Shown: piece after piece, positions 17,953-25,740 of the stretch
How the letters are laid out: each line of letters starts with the position of its first letter
How positions within the stretch are numbered: the stretch's first letter is position 1
Assembly (NCBI RefSeq): GCF_014250475.1
Contig: NZ_CP060204.1
Coordinates: 2,121,001-2,185,000 of the forward strand
DNA length: 64,000 bases
DNA from: Selenomonas timonae
Lineage (GTDB): Bacteria; Bacillota; Negativicutes; Selenomonadales; Selenomonadaceae
Direction of reading: 5' to 3'
Translations under genes and position numbers: made by a program
The notes under the pieces: model-generated
Databases searched by the model: none
Told to the model about the DNA's origin: nothing
What the model saw: only the letters and a program-made list of their open reading frames with translations

Positions 17953-19049
17953 TTTTCTTCTCCTCTCTCATTAAAATATCGTGCAATGGCATGAAAGAGC
18001 GCCTGCGCCATCTTCTCCTGATAGTTCCCATCCGCGAGCTGTTCCTCCTCATCCGGGTTGGAGAGAAAGCCGAGCTCTACGAGAGATGCTGGAATCTCGG
18101 TATGCCACAGCACGTAGAATTTCGCGTATTTAACGCCGCGGTTGTAGAGTCCGCCCGCCGCCGCAAGCTCCTCGTTGAGCAGCCCCGCGAGACGTTCATC
18201 TGCATCCGTCTTCGGATAGTAGTAGGTCTCCATGCCGTGTGCATCGGGATTTGTAAACGAGTTGCAATGCACGGAGAGAAAGAGTTCTGCGGACGGATGC
18301 GCGAGACTCACATCTACGCGTGCCTGCAGTTCCCGTGATGCCGAGCTGCCTGCATGGGCAACGTCCACATCCTCCGTGCGCGTCATGATGACCTCGGCTC
18401 CTGCACCGCGCAGAAGCTGCTCCGTGCGCAGTGAAACGGCAAGTGTCACATCCTTTTCACGCAGCCCCGAGTAACCGATCGCCCCCGAGTCACTGCCTCC
18501 GTGTCCCGGGTCGAGGACGAGGGTATGCCCGTGCAGATCAATTTGCTCCTGCACAATCCCGCCATCGGAAAAGATGTCGATGACGAGATATTCCTTCGTC
18601 TTTCCGTGCGCGTCGCCCGGCAGGGTATAGATGCGGTAGGCATCCTCATGGAGGAGGGATACGCCCGCCTTGATGCGAAGGGCGGCATGGCGCTTGCCCT
18701 CCGGCGTGACCGAAATCTGCTCCGCAATCGCGCCTGTAGGCGCGTATTCCTGCGGGAATTTCTTATCGAGCTTCACATCCTCAAGCTCGAGGACGAGTTC
18801 GTGATCATTATGAGGGCTCGACGAGAGTGCATAGGAGAGATCTGTGCGGTTCACGCCGATCTGAACGCGCATAGCTGCGCGCCCGTCGATCTCCATCTCC
18901 TGCGTCTCCATGCTCATGAGACGGTGCATCTTGCCCTTTGCCTCGCCCGTCCCCGTGAAAATGCTGCAAAAACAGACAAAAAGCGCTGCCACTATGAGCA
19001 GCGTCCTTGCAGGTACATTCCACCGTATCAATGCCAATAACACCTCCAA
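17949..19049 (-). CDS. N-acetylmuramoyl-L-alanine amidase with AMIN-like domain
   Basis: This is a secreted peptidoglycan hydrolase that cuts the bond between MurNAc and the peptide stem. Residues about 14-36 are a signal peptide or anchor. An AMIN-like beta domain follows (about 45-160). A zinc amidase_3 domain then runs from about 172 to the end, with the zinc His in LDPGHGGSDSG, the second in LSVHCNSF and the catalytic Glu in VELGFLSN. At 366 aa it resembles AmiC-type enzymes. It is coupled to the GerMN lipoprotein downstream and starts 1 base after the DUF3006 gene. Confidence 0.93.
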   Translation of the reverse strand: MEVLLALIRWNVPARTLLIVAALFVCFCSIFTGTGEAKGKMHRLMSMETQEMEIDGRAAMRVQIGVNRTDLSYALSSSPHNDHELVLELEDVKLDKKFPQEYAPTGAIAEQISVTPEGKRHAALRIKAGVSLLHEDAYRIYTLPGDAHGKTKEYLVIDIFSDGGIVQEQIDLHGHTLVLDPGHGGSDSGAIGYSGLREKDVTLAVSLRTEQLLRGAGAEVIMTRTEDVDVAHAGSSASRELQARVDVSLAHPSAELFLSVHCNSFTNPDAHGMETYYYPKTDADERLAGLLNEELAAAGGLYNRGVKYAKFYVLWHTEIPASLVELGFLSNPDEEEQLADGNYQEKMAQALFHAIARYFNERGEEK

Positions 19050-19050
19050 T

Positions 19051-19251
19051 TCACTCTTTCATCAGTTCCAGCGCCTCAGCCTCAGCCGCCTCCGTGGCGG
19101 CCGCATCGCGCTCCATCGCAATCGTCAGATAATCTCCCTCGGAGATGTCCGCAGGAAGAAAATTTTTGGGAAAATTCACTTTTTCCATCGCATCGCCGAG
19201 CAGCAGCACGGCGTACTTCCCCTCAAAGCGATCAAGATAGGCGGAAATCAT
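19051..19251 (-). CDS. Small DUF3006-like protein
   Basis: This 66-residue acidic protein has the pattern of the DUF3006 family. It has a short beta barrel (ISAYLDRFEGKYAVLLLGD ... VNFPKNFLPADISEGDYLTIAME) and an Ala/Glu-rich helical tail. Members often sit next to ComEC-like metallo-hydrolases, as here: its ATG overlaps the hydrolase stop (19248-19251) by 4 bases. The function is unknown. A role assisting or regulating the hydrolase is inference from the constant pairing. Confidence 0.75.
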   Translation of the reverse strand: MISAYLDRFEGKYAVLLLGDAMEKVNFPKNFLPADISEGDYLTIAMERDAAATEAAEAEALELMKE

Positions 19252-20165
19252 TGTTTCTCCCCCTTTTCCACGGAAATATCATAGGTCTTTCCGTCGCTGC
19301 GCACCGTGATCGTCCCATTCTCAGCTGTCACATAGATGGGAATGTCCAGCGCGTGATATTTTTTCATCGTCTCCTTGTGCGGATGCCCGTAGTCGTTGTT
19401 CACGCCGCAGGAGATGAGCGCGGCCTCGGGCTTGACGGCGCGCAGAAAGTCCGCCGAGGAGGAGGTCTTGCTGCCGTGATGCCCCGATTTCAGGATCGTG
19501 CTCTGCACGGGGCTGCCTGCGGAAAGGATCGCCTGCTCCTCCTTCTTCTCCGCATCGCCCGTCAGCATCATGGAAAAATTGGCGTAGACGAGCCGTCCGA
19601 CCACGGACTCATTGTTCGGATCGTGCTTGTAGCCCTTGACACTCCCTTCCTTCACGAGCTCCGCTGAGGGTCCTAGCACCTCGAATACGGCACCGCCCCC
19701 GAGATCGATGCGGTCACCCGCGACCAGCCCCTTGCGCTCAATATTCTTTTCCTTGAGCTTTTTGACATAGCCGAGGAAGAGCTTCGATGTCGAAGGCATA
19801 CCGTTGTCATAGACCATGCCGACTGGGTACTCATCAAGCAGGACATCCATGCCGCCGATATGGTCGGCGTGCGGATGCGTCAGGATGATCGTGTCGATCT
19901 TCTTCACATTCGCCTTTTTCAGCTCGGCGCGCAGCTTGTCGCGCTCGTCCACATCGCTCGTATCCACGAGGACAGTCTTTTCAGATGTCTGTATGAGGAT
20001 GGAGTCCCCCTGACCGATGTTCAGCACCTTGACCGTGATCGTGCCATCGGAGGCGTGATGCGCAGCCGTGTCGGAGTCGAACGATACCGTGCAGCCGCCA
20101 AGAAGCGGCGCACAGAAGAATACGAGTACGGCAAGGGCGGATGTCGCCCACTGTCTGATATTCAC
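19248..20165 (-). CDS. Extracytoplasmic ComEC-like metallo-beta-lactamase-fold hydrolase (lipoprotein)
   Basis: This is a stand-alone version of the ComEC/Rec2 C-terminal hydrolase domain. The N-terminus (NIRQWATSALAVLVFFCAPLLGGC) is a lipoprotein signal with a lipobox LGGC near residue 25. The metal motif HPHADHIGG lies near residue 98, followed by MLTGDAEKKEE and KSGHHGSKTSSS. At 305 aa it lacks ComEC's membrane channel domain, so it is not a DNA channel itself. Such proteins are thought to be secreted nucleases or phosphodiesterases. The substrate here is unknown. It heads a four-gene coupled cluster. Confidence 0.88.
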   Translation of the reverse strand: MNIRQWATSALAVLVFFCAPLLGGCTVSFDSDTAAHHASDGTITVKVLNIGQGDSILIQTSEKTVLVDTSDVDERDKLRAELKKANVKKIDTIILTHPHADHIGGMDVLLDEYPVGMVYDNGMPSTSKLFLGYVKKLKEKNIERKGLVAGDRIDLGGGAVFEVLGPSAELVKEGSVKGYKHDPNNESVVGRLVYANFSMMLTGDAEKKEEQAILSAGSPVQSTILKSGHHGSKTSSSADFLRAVKPEAALISCGVNNDYGHPHKETMKKYHALDIPIYVTAENGTITVRSDGKTYDISVEKGEKQ

Positions 20166-20186
20166 GGCAGCTTCTTCCTCCCGAAA

Positions 20187-21521
20187 TTACGAGCGCAGCG
20201 CAAGATTGATGAGGAACGCGATGGAGACCAGATACATGATCCAGCTGACCTTCTTATACTGCCCTGCGAAGAGCTTCATGATTGTGTAGCTGATGAAACC
20301 GAATGCAAAGCCGTTTGCAATACTCGAGGTGAGTGGCATCATGATGATTGTGAGGAATGCCGGCAGGGCATTCGTAAAGTCGCTGAAATCGATCTTGCCA
20401 ACCTCGGACATGAGCAGCGCACCGACAAGGATGAGCGCGGGTGCCGTTGCAAAGGCGGGCACGAGTCCGATCAGTGGCGTGAAAAGCAGCGCCGCGAGGA
20501 AGAGCACGCCCGCAGCGAGCGCCGTGAGTCCCGTGCGTCCGCCGGCGGCAATACCCGCCGCACTCTCGATGTAGGACGTGACCGTCGAGGTACCAAAGAC
20601 CGCAGATACCATCGTGCCGACCGCATCCGTCGTCAGCGCCTTGTCGATGTTCTCGATATGACCGTCAGATTTGACCATCTTCGCCTTCGTCGTGAGTCCG
20701 ATGAGTGTCCCCATATTATCGAAGAGTTCCACAACCGTAAATGTGAAGATAATGGAGACAAGACCGTAGTTCCACGCGCCCGCAAGATCGAGCTGACCGA
20801 AGGTCTCCCCCATGTGCGGGAGCGAGGTGCTGATGATATCGCCGATCCCCTGTGGCGCGGGCGTCATGCCGAGCACCATCGCGAGGATCGTGGTGACGAA
20901 AATGCCGATCAGGATCGAGCCGTGTACGTCCCGCGCCATCAACGCCGCCGTAAAGAGCAGCCCGAAGAGTGAGAGCAAGGTCGTCGGGGATGTCACATGA
21001 CCGAGCGAAACGTAGGTCGCCGAGTTCTCGACGATGAGCCCCGTGCCCTTAAGTCCGATGAATGCAATAAATAGTCCGATGCCCACGCTGATTGCAAGTT
21101 TCAGATCACGCGGTACGGCGTTGATGATCGCCTGTCGGATACCGCCGACCGTCAGGATGAGGAAGAGCACGCCCGAAAAGAAGACCGCGCCGAGCGCGAC
21201 CGTCCAGTGCAGTCCGAGAACGCCACAGACATAATAGGCAAAGAACGCGTTGAGTCCCATGCCGGGGGCGAGCGCGACGGGATAGTTTGCGAATACGCCC
21301 ATCGCCATCGAGGCGAGCGCCGCAATCCAGATCGTCGAAGCGATCGCCGCATCCTTTGGAATCCCCGCATCCGCAAGGATGTTAGGATTGACGAAGAGGA
21401 TGTACGCCATCGCAATAAAGGTCGTCATGCCCGCGAGCAGCTCCGTGCGTACGGTCGAGCCCTTTTCACGTATCTTAAAGTACCGCTCGATAAAGCACGG
21501 CGGCGTCCCTTGCATCTCCAT
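20187..21521 (-). CDS. NCS2-family purine (adenine/guanine/hypoxanthine) permease
   Basis: This is an inner-membrane nucleobase:proton symporter of the AzgA/PbuG group. It has about 12-14 hydrophobic segments over 444 aa. Diagnostic regions are RTELLAGMTTFIAMAYILFVNPNIL near the N-terminus, LAPGMGLNAFFAYYV around residue 85 and FGTSTVTSYIESAAGIAAGGRTGLTAL around residue 310. The start has AAGGAG at 8 bases. It lies immediately downstream of the tRNA-Ser terminator, with only about 20 bases between, so there is no room for a purine riboswitch. Its transcript may come from the tRNA promoter. Confidence 0.93.
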   Translation of the reverse strand: MEMQGTPPCFIERYFKIREKGSTVRTELLAGMTTFIAMAYILFVNPNILADAGIPKDAAIASTIWIAALASMAMGVFANYPVALAPGMGLNAFFAYYVCGVLGLHWTVALGAVFFSGVLFLILTVGGIRQAIINAVPRDLKLAISVGIGLFIAFIGLKGTGLIVENSATYVSLGHVTSPTTLLSLFGLLFTAALMARDVHGSILIGIFVTTILAMVLGMTPAPQGIGDIISTSLPHMGETFGQLDLAGAWNYGLVSIIFTFTVVELFDNMGTLIGLTTKAKMVKSDGHIENIDKALTTDAVGTMVSAVFGTSTVTSYIESAAGIAAGGRTGLTALAAGVLFLAALLFTPLIGLVPAFATAPALILVGALLMSEVGKIDFSDFTNALPAFLTIIMMPLTSSIANGFAFGFISYTIMKLFAGQYKKVSWIMYLVSIAFLINLALRS

Positions 21522-21540
21522 TTGAACATCTCCTTAAAAC

Positions 21541-21562
21541 AAAAAAAGCCCGATAAAGGCTT
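21541..21562 (-). terminator. Terminator of tRNA-Ser
   Basis: On the minus strand AAGCC, a TTTATC-type loop and GGGCTT are followed by a run of seven T residues. It lies 10 bases after the tRNA and 20 before the purine permease. Confidence 0.7.
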
Positions 21563-21572
21563 AGAATAAAAA

Positions 21573-21663
21573 TGGCGGAGTGGGAGAGATTCGAACTCTC
21601 GCAGCGGTTACCCACTCTAACGATTTAGCAAACCGTCCTCTTCAGCCTCTTGAGTACCACTCC
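21573..21663 (-). tRNA. tRNA-Ser (anticodon GCU)
   Basis: The minus strand gives a 91-base class II tRNA. The acceptor GGAGTGG pairs with CCACTCC, then the discriminator G and an encoded CCA. The anticodon loop TTTGCTAAA reads GCU (serine AGC/AGU codons). The T loop is GTTCGAATC. A long variable arm (GTGGGTAACCGCTGC type) marks a serine tRNA. Confidence 0.97.
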
Positions 21664-21697
21664 ATATTCACTTCTCGCTTCATCTGCGACATGAGAT

Positions 21698-21726
21698 ATA
21701 TTAACAGAACATATAATTCTTGTCAA
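21698..21726 (-). promoter_or_regulatory. Sigma-A promoter of tRNA-Ser
   Basis: On the minus strand, TTGACA (21726-21721) and TAATAT (21703-21698) are spaced 17 bases apart, about 35 bases before the mature tRNA 5' end. Confidence 0.8.
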
Positions 21727-21829
21727 GATAAAAATTGTATATCAAAACCTATCAGAGCCTTTGGCTTGAGATATGTATAAAAGTAATAGAAAATATGAAA
21801 AATCTATATGATTTTTTCCTTTTTCTTCA

Positions 21830-21858
21830 TTGAATACGCGCATCTCCAAAGATATAAT
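21830..21858 (+). promoter_or_regulatory. Sigma-A promoter of the LysR gene
   Basis: TTGAAT (21830-21835) and TATAAT (21853-21858) are 17 bases apart. The LysR ATG follows at 21884, with AAAGGA before it. Confidence 0.75.
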
Positions 21859-21883
21859 AGATATACAAGAAAGGAATAACTGA

Positions 21884-22786
21884 ATGGAACTAGCACAATT
21901 AAAATATTTTCAGGTGATGGCAAACATCCGCCACTTTACACGCGCCGCGCGCATGCTCGATGTGACGCAGCCCGCGCTCAGCAGATCGATGGCAAAGCTC
22001 GAAAAGGATCTCGAGGTTCCCCTGTTCAAGCGCAATGAGGGCGAGATCGAACTGACGGCAGAGGGAGAGCGTCTCCTGCGCCGCGTCGATCGTATCCTGC
22101 GCGAGGTGGACAGTGCACGCGAGGAAGCTGGCAGTGCAAATGCTGAGGTCTCAAAGGAGTTCCGCCTCTCGTTCATCCACTCGCTCGGCAGCTATGTCCT
22201 GCCGCATATCCTGCAGGACTTTCGCGCGCTCTATCCCGACATCCGCATCCAGCTGAACCAGCAGGACTCGGCAACGCTCGCTCAGCAGGTCGCCGCCGGA
22301 GAGACGGATCTCTGCCTCTGCTCCACCATCCCGACGACAGAGTACAGCGCATGGGTCTACCTCTGGTCGGAGGAGCTTTTTGTCACCGTTCCGCTCGGAC
22401 ACCCGTTTGCCGAGCGAAAGAAAATCAATCTGAATGAACTGGTGGACGAGCCTCTGATCGCAATGAAGAGCAGCTACAGCCTACGCATCCTCGTCGACCA
22501 ATTCTTTGACCTGGCGGGCATTCACCCCGAAATCACGTTCGAGGGGGACGATGTGTCAACGATGTCAGGACTGGTCGCAGCGGGACTTGGCGTAAGCCTC
22601 CTGCCAAAACTCGCGGGTGTCGAGCATCCGGAGCTGCGCTACATCCCCGTATCGTTCCCGATCTGCAAGCGTGCCGTCGGTGTCGCATGGAACACGCAGC
22701 GACAACTGCCCCCTGCGGCGATCTGCTTCCAACAATTCCTGATCCGTCGGTTTAACGACGAATCAAAGGGCATTTCGGACGAGTAA
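21884..22786 (+). CDS. LysR-family transcriptional regulator
   Basis: This 300-aa regulator has a winged HTH at residues 1-60 (LAQLKYFQVMANIRHFTRAARMLDVTQPALSRSMAKLEKDLEVPLFKR). A substrate-binding domain runs from about 90 onward (FRLSFIHSLGSYVLPHILQDF ... GVSLLPKLAG). It resembles the CynR/GltC-like branch. It stands alone: the upstream neighbour is a divergent tRNA and a strong terminator follows. No divergent target operon is next to it, so its regulon cannot be guessed from context. Confidence 0.93.
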   Translation: MELAQLKYFQVMANIRHFTRAARMLDVTQPALSRSMAKLEKDLEVPLFKRNEGEIELTAEGERLLRRVDRILREVDSAREEAGSANAEVSKEFRLSFIHSLGSYVLPHILQDFRALYPDIRIQLNQQDSATLAQQVAAGETDLCLCSTIPTTEYSAWVYLWSEELFVTVPLGHPFAERKKINLNELVDEPLIAMKSSYSLRILVDQFFDLAGIHPEITFEGDDVSTMSGLVAAGLGVSLLPKLAGVEHPELRYIPVSFPICKRAVGVAWNTQRQLPPAAICFQQFLIRRFNDESKGISDE

Positions 22787-22797
22787 AGCACATAAAG

Positions 22798-22844
22798 ATA
22801 GGGCATCGAATCGCTCCGTTAGAGAATTCGATGCCCTATTTTTA
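22798..22844 (+). terminator. Bidirectional terminator between LysR gene and repeat protein
   Basis: Fourteen-base arms ATAGGGCATCGAAT (22798-22811) and ATTCGATGCCCTAT (22826-22839) pair perfectly and are followed by a T-run. It serves the LysR gene on the plus strand and possibly the converging small gene. Confidence 0.88.
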
Positions 22845-22848
22845 TGCA

Positions 22849-23262
22849 TTACGCTGCGATGTCTACGTTCTTTCCGAGATTCTGCACCGGATGGCTGGTT
22901 GCATAGGCCTGCTTGACCTGCTGCATAAGCTCGTGCGTCACCTGCCCACCGATCTGCTGTGCCTCGCGGTTCGTCCGCTGGAACTTGCTCGACCCAAGAC
23001 GCCTCGGATCCATATTCTCCATGGACTGCTGTGCGGCACGGGATGCGCTCTGCGTTCCGTTCTGAACAACTCGATCCTGCGTCTGATGGAACTCTCCCTT
23101 GCCCAGCTTCGTGCCCGAGCCGAAGTTGGAGCCACCGATAACGGATGCGACCTCCTGCATCTTCGCATGTGTCACCTGTCCGCCGATGCGTTGCGCCTCA
23201 CGGTTTGCCCGCTGGAAAAGGCTTGATCCAAAACCACCGCTTCTAATTGCCGGTATTGCCAT
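22849..23262 (-). CDS. Unknown protein with two copies of a 30-residue repeat
   Basis: I do not recognise this 137-residue protein. Two near-identical segments share FQR-NREAQ-IGGQVTH--MQ-V: about residues 12-40 (SSLFQRANREAQRIGGQVTH) and about 90-118 (SSKFQRTNREAQQIGGQVTH). They are joined by a Gly/Gln/Ser-rich middle. It has no signal peptide or membrane span. The ATG at 23262 has GGAGGG at 7 bases. A GTG at 23289 with AAAGGAG is also possible. It has its own sigma-A promoter and lies after flgD. A flagellar or secretion-linked role is possible from position only. Confidence 0.7.
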   Translation of the reverse strand: MAIPAIRSGGFGSSLFQRANREAQRIGGQVTHAKMQEVASVIGGSNFGSGTKLGKGEFHQTQDRVVQNGTQSASRAAQQSMENMDPRRLGSSKFQRTNREAQQIGGQVTHELMQQVKQAYATSHPVQNLGKNVDIAA

Positions 23263-23318
23263 AATGGGTCCCTCCATTTCATTCCCCACCCCATTCTCCT
23301 TTGGGATGTTATGCCTAC

Positions 23319-23347
23319 ATTATAATAGATAGAAATACTTTATGCAA
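23319..23347 (-). promoter_or_regulatory. Sigma-A promoter of the repeat-protein gene
   Basis: On the minus strand, TTGCAT (23347-23342) and TATAAT (23324-23319) are 17 bases apart. It does not look like a flagellar sigma-28 promoter. Confidence 0.75.
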
Positions 23348-23354
23348 GTGTAAA

Positions 23355-23381
23355 TACCGCCGAAGAAATCCTTCAGCGGTA
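23355..23381 (-). terminator. Weak terminator hairpin after flgD
   Basis: TACCGC/GCGGTA with an inner GAAG/CTTC pair forms a stem downstream of flgD. Only three T residues follow, so termination may be partial. Confidence 0.4.
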
Positions 23382-23401
23382 TCTCATTATGATTTGTTTC
23401 C

Positions 23402-23947
23402 TTAGGATCCTGCCTTGAGACGACCGACGCGCACAATCTCGGATACCTGGACCTGATGTGTCTTGCCGTTCACATCGGCAATGACGCTCGGCTGACCGTC
23501 GGTGATGCTGACACCGATGATCTTGCCCTCGTAGCTCTGCGTCTTCACCGTTCCATCGCTGTTCTTGAGCGGTTTTTTATCATCACCCATGACCACGCTG
23601 TTCCACTGAACAGGCTGTCCGATCATGGAACTGAGCTGTCCGATGAGAACGGAGGAGTTGATGTTGTCGACGATCTTCGACACATTCTCAAGCCCCTTGG
23701 AGACATTCGTCATCTGCTCGAGTGCGGAGAACTGCGCCAGCTGTGAGAGATACTCACTGTTGTCCTGCGGGTCAAGCGGATCCTGATATTTCATCTGTGT
23801 GACGAGCAGCTGGAGAAAGGCATCCTTGCCGAGCGCGTCATTCTTCTTGTCCTTCGCTTTCGCCTGGTTCTGCGCTGCCTCGTAGTCAGACAGCTTCTGC
23901 ACAACACCGCCGACGTTGATTGTATTCAGTGGATTTGAACTTGCCAC
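23402..23947 (-). CDS. flgD: Flagellar hook capping protein FlgD
   Basis: This is the scaffold cap needed to polymerise the flagellar hook. The conserved N-terminal region (ALGKDAFLQLLVTQMKYQDPLDPQDNSEYLSQLAQFSALEQMTNVS, about residues 38-85) is diagnostic. The C-terminal part (GKIIGVSITDGQPSVIADVNGKTHQVQVSEIVRV) is the usual Fn3/Tudor-like region, short as in many Firmicutes. At 181 aa it has the normal length for that group. It starts at a GTG with GGAGGAAA upstream. It directly follows fliK (20-base gap). The hook gene flgE, usually next, is absent here. Confidence 0.95.
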   Translation of the reverse strand: MASSNPLNTINVGGVVQKLSDYEAAQNQAKAKDKKNDALGKDAFLQLLVTQMKYQDPLDPQDNSEYLSQLAQFSALEQMTNVSKGLENVSKIVDNINSSVLIGQLSSMIGQPVQWNSVVMGDDKKPLKNSDGTVKTQSYEGKIIGVSITDGQPSVIADVNGKTHQVQVSEIVRVGRLKAGS

Positions 23948-23967
23948 GATATTTCCTCCTCGATCCG

Positions 23968-25692
23968 TTATACGCGATAGTCGACGCCATCCGTAGCAGT
24001 ATTTCCGTTATTTTCCTCTGCCGTAATGGGAGCAACCCCCTCGACCTCATCCAGATAGTCGTCGGCATCGCCGCGCGTGTAAATCTGCGTCTCACCGCGA
24101 TGACTGCTGCTCTGCTGCCATGCCTCCTGCCCCTGCCCCTGCGGCATCTGCCCGTCCGCGAGACCGGTATAAACACCGACGCGGTCGACCTTGAGTCCCT
24201 GGTTGTTCAGTTCCTGTCGGAGCTGAACGAGGGAGTTCTCGATCACATTGCGCACATGTGCGTTGTCGCTGTGGAACGATGCCTGTACGGCACCATCCGC
24301 ACCAACCGCCACACGAAGCGTAAGCTCGCCGAGATGTTCGGGGCGCAGACGGATGACCATCTGCGTATCCGTGAGTGTGCGCATAAGTCGCGCCTGCTCC
24401 ACAATCTGACGTGGAATCTCATAGTCTGGCTGCGGACGCTGTGCCTCTTGTACAGGTGCAGGAGAAACAACCTCCTGTATCGGCGTTGTGCCTGCATTCG
24501 GCTGCACTGCAATGGGCTGTGCGGGCTGCGGTGCCGTCTCCGTGGTGCGCGTCTGAACCTCAAAGGGCATCGTGGTCGTCATGCGCGCAGGCTGTTGCTC
24601 GCCCTGTGCTGACTGCTGCTGTGTGCCCTGTTCCGATGCATCACCCTGCGAAGTATCATGACGCATCGTACGCTGAGCAAGCACTGTAAGAGGGTTCGCA
24701 GTGCCATCGTCCGTTGTCAGATTCTCCCCAACGAGCGCTGTCGCCGTACGTACCGCAGGCTGTGTCTGCTCGGACTGCGCTCTGAGCATCGGAGCAACAA
24801 CCGTCTCCGTCGCCGCCTGCAAATTCTCTGACTGCCCCTCAACAAGGGTGGCGATATTTGCAGCATTGCGCGAAGCATTCGCCTCTGCTGGAAGCGCCTC
24901 TGCTGTTGGGACGGTCTCAGCCGTAAGTACAGGTGCATTCTCGACTGTCAATGCGGGCTCTGTATTGAGCACGGCGCGCAACTGCGCGGGCAGTACGGTC
25001 TCAAGTGCCGCCAGACGCAGAACCCGCTCCGCGTTGGGGTTCTTCCCCGCCTCGGTACCCTGAACAGCTGCGCCGAGTTCTGCCGCTGCATTCTCCTGCA
25101 CGAGCGGCTGTCCCTCGAGTGCGCGGAGGAGGTTGCGGCTCTTTGCCGCATTCTCCGGCAGGACCTGCAGGAGATTCTGCACGGCATTTTTCAGCTTTGT
25201 ATCGCCGAGCTGATCTGCCGTCAGTCCGTATCGCTCCAAGATCTCTGTGAGCGCAGCATCAAGCCCCTCGTTCACATCGCTGTCCGCAAGTGGCACATCC
25301 GTGTTCACGAGAGCCGCAAGTGCTGCTACGGCAGCGGTTGGGATTGCTGCCTCATCTACCGACGCTGTTTTTTCTGTGCCGGGCTCCACCTGTTTCTGAC
25401 CGGCGGCTTTCGGCATTTGTGCCGTCACATCCTGTGTGTCCTGCGACGGCGCAACACTTTCCGTCTGCAGCGTTTTCGTCTGTGCCGCATCGGCGGAAGT
25501 CACACGCGTCTCTGATTTTGCCGCCTCTGCATCCATTCCCTTTTGCAGTGCGCCAAACGTATCGCTGAACGAATTCTTCCCTGAGGTTGCCTGCGCACGA
25601 TTCCCCGCAGATCCGCTGCGCCCCTTTGGCGCACCTGCCCCCGCGGAGATCCCATCAGCCGGTGTTACAGCCATGAGATTGCTTGCATTCAT
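23968..25692 (-). CDS. fliK: Flagellar hook-length control protein FliK
   Basis: This is the secreted molecular ruler that sets hook length and switches export specificity. Most of the 574 residues are Ala/Gln/Thr/Pro-rich, low-complexity ruler sequence. The conserved C-terminal Flg_hook domain is at about residues 430-515 (MVIRLRPEHLGELTLRVAVGADGAVQASFHSDNAHVRNVIENSLVQLRQELNNQGLKV). The start has AGGTGAT upstream. It follows radA by 48 bases and precedes flgD. Assignment rests on the C-terminal domain and the flgD neighbour. Confidence 0.92.
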   Translation of the reverse strand: MNASNLMAVTPADGISAGAGAPKGRSGSAGNRAQATSGKNSFSDTFGALQKGMDAEAAKSETRVTSADAAQTKTLQTESVAPSQDTQDVTAQMPKAAGQKQVEPGTEKTASVDEAAIPTAAVAALAALVNTDVPLADSDVNEGLDAALTEILERYGLTADQLGDTKLKNAVQNLLQVLPENAAKSRNLLRALEGQPLVQENAAAELGAAVQGTEAGKNPNAERVLRLAALETVLPAQLRAVLNTEPALTVENAPVLTAETVPTAEALPAEANASRNAANIATLVEGQSENLQAATETVVAPMLRAQSEQTQPAVRTATALVGENLTTDDGTANPLTVLAQRTMRHDTSQGDASEQGTQQQSAQGEQQPARMTTTMPFEVQTRTTETAPQPAQPIAVQPNAGTTPIQEVVSPAPVQEAQRPQPDYEIPRQIVEQARLMRTLTDTQMVIRLRPEHLGELTLRVAVGADGAVQASFHSDNAHVRNVIENSLVQLRQELNNQGLKVDRVGVYTGLADGQMPQGQGQEAWQQSSSHRGETQIYTRGDADDYLDEVEGVAPITAEENNGNTATDGVDYRV

Positions 25693-25740
25693 CTACACAT
25701 CACCTCTTCTATTTTTTTATCGGAAGAAATTCATATTCCC

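Noticed and set aside
21522-21572. Purine riboswitch before the permease
   Set aside because: The gap of about 50 bases is too short and is occupied by the tRNA terminator.
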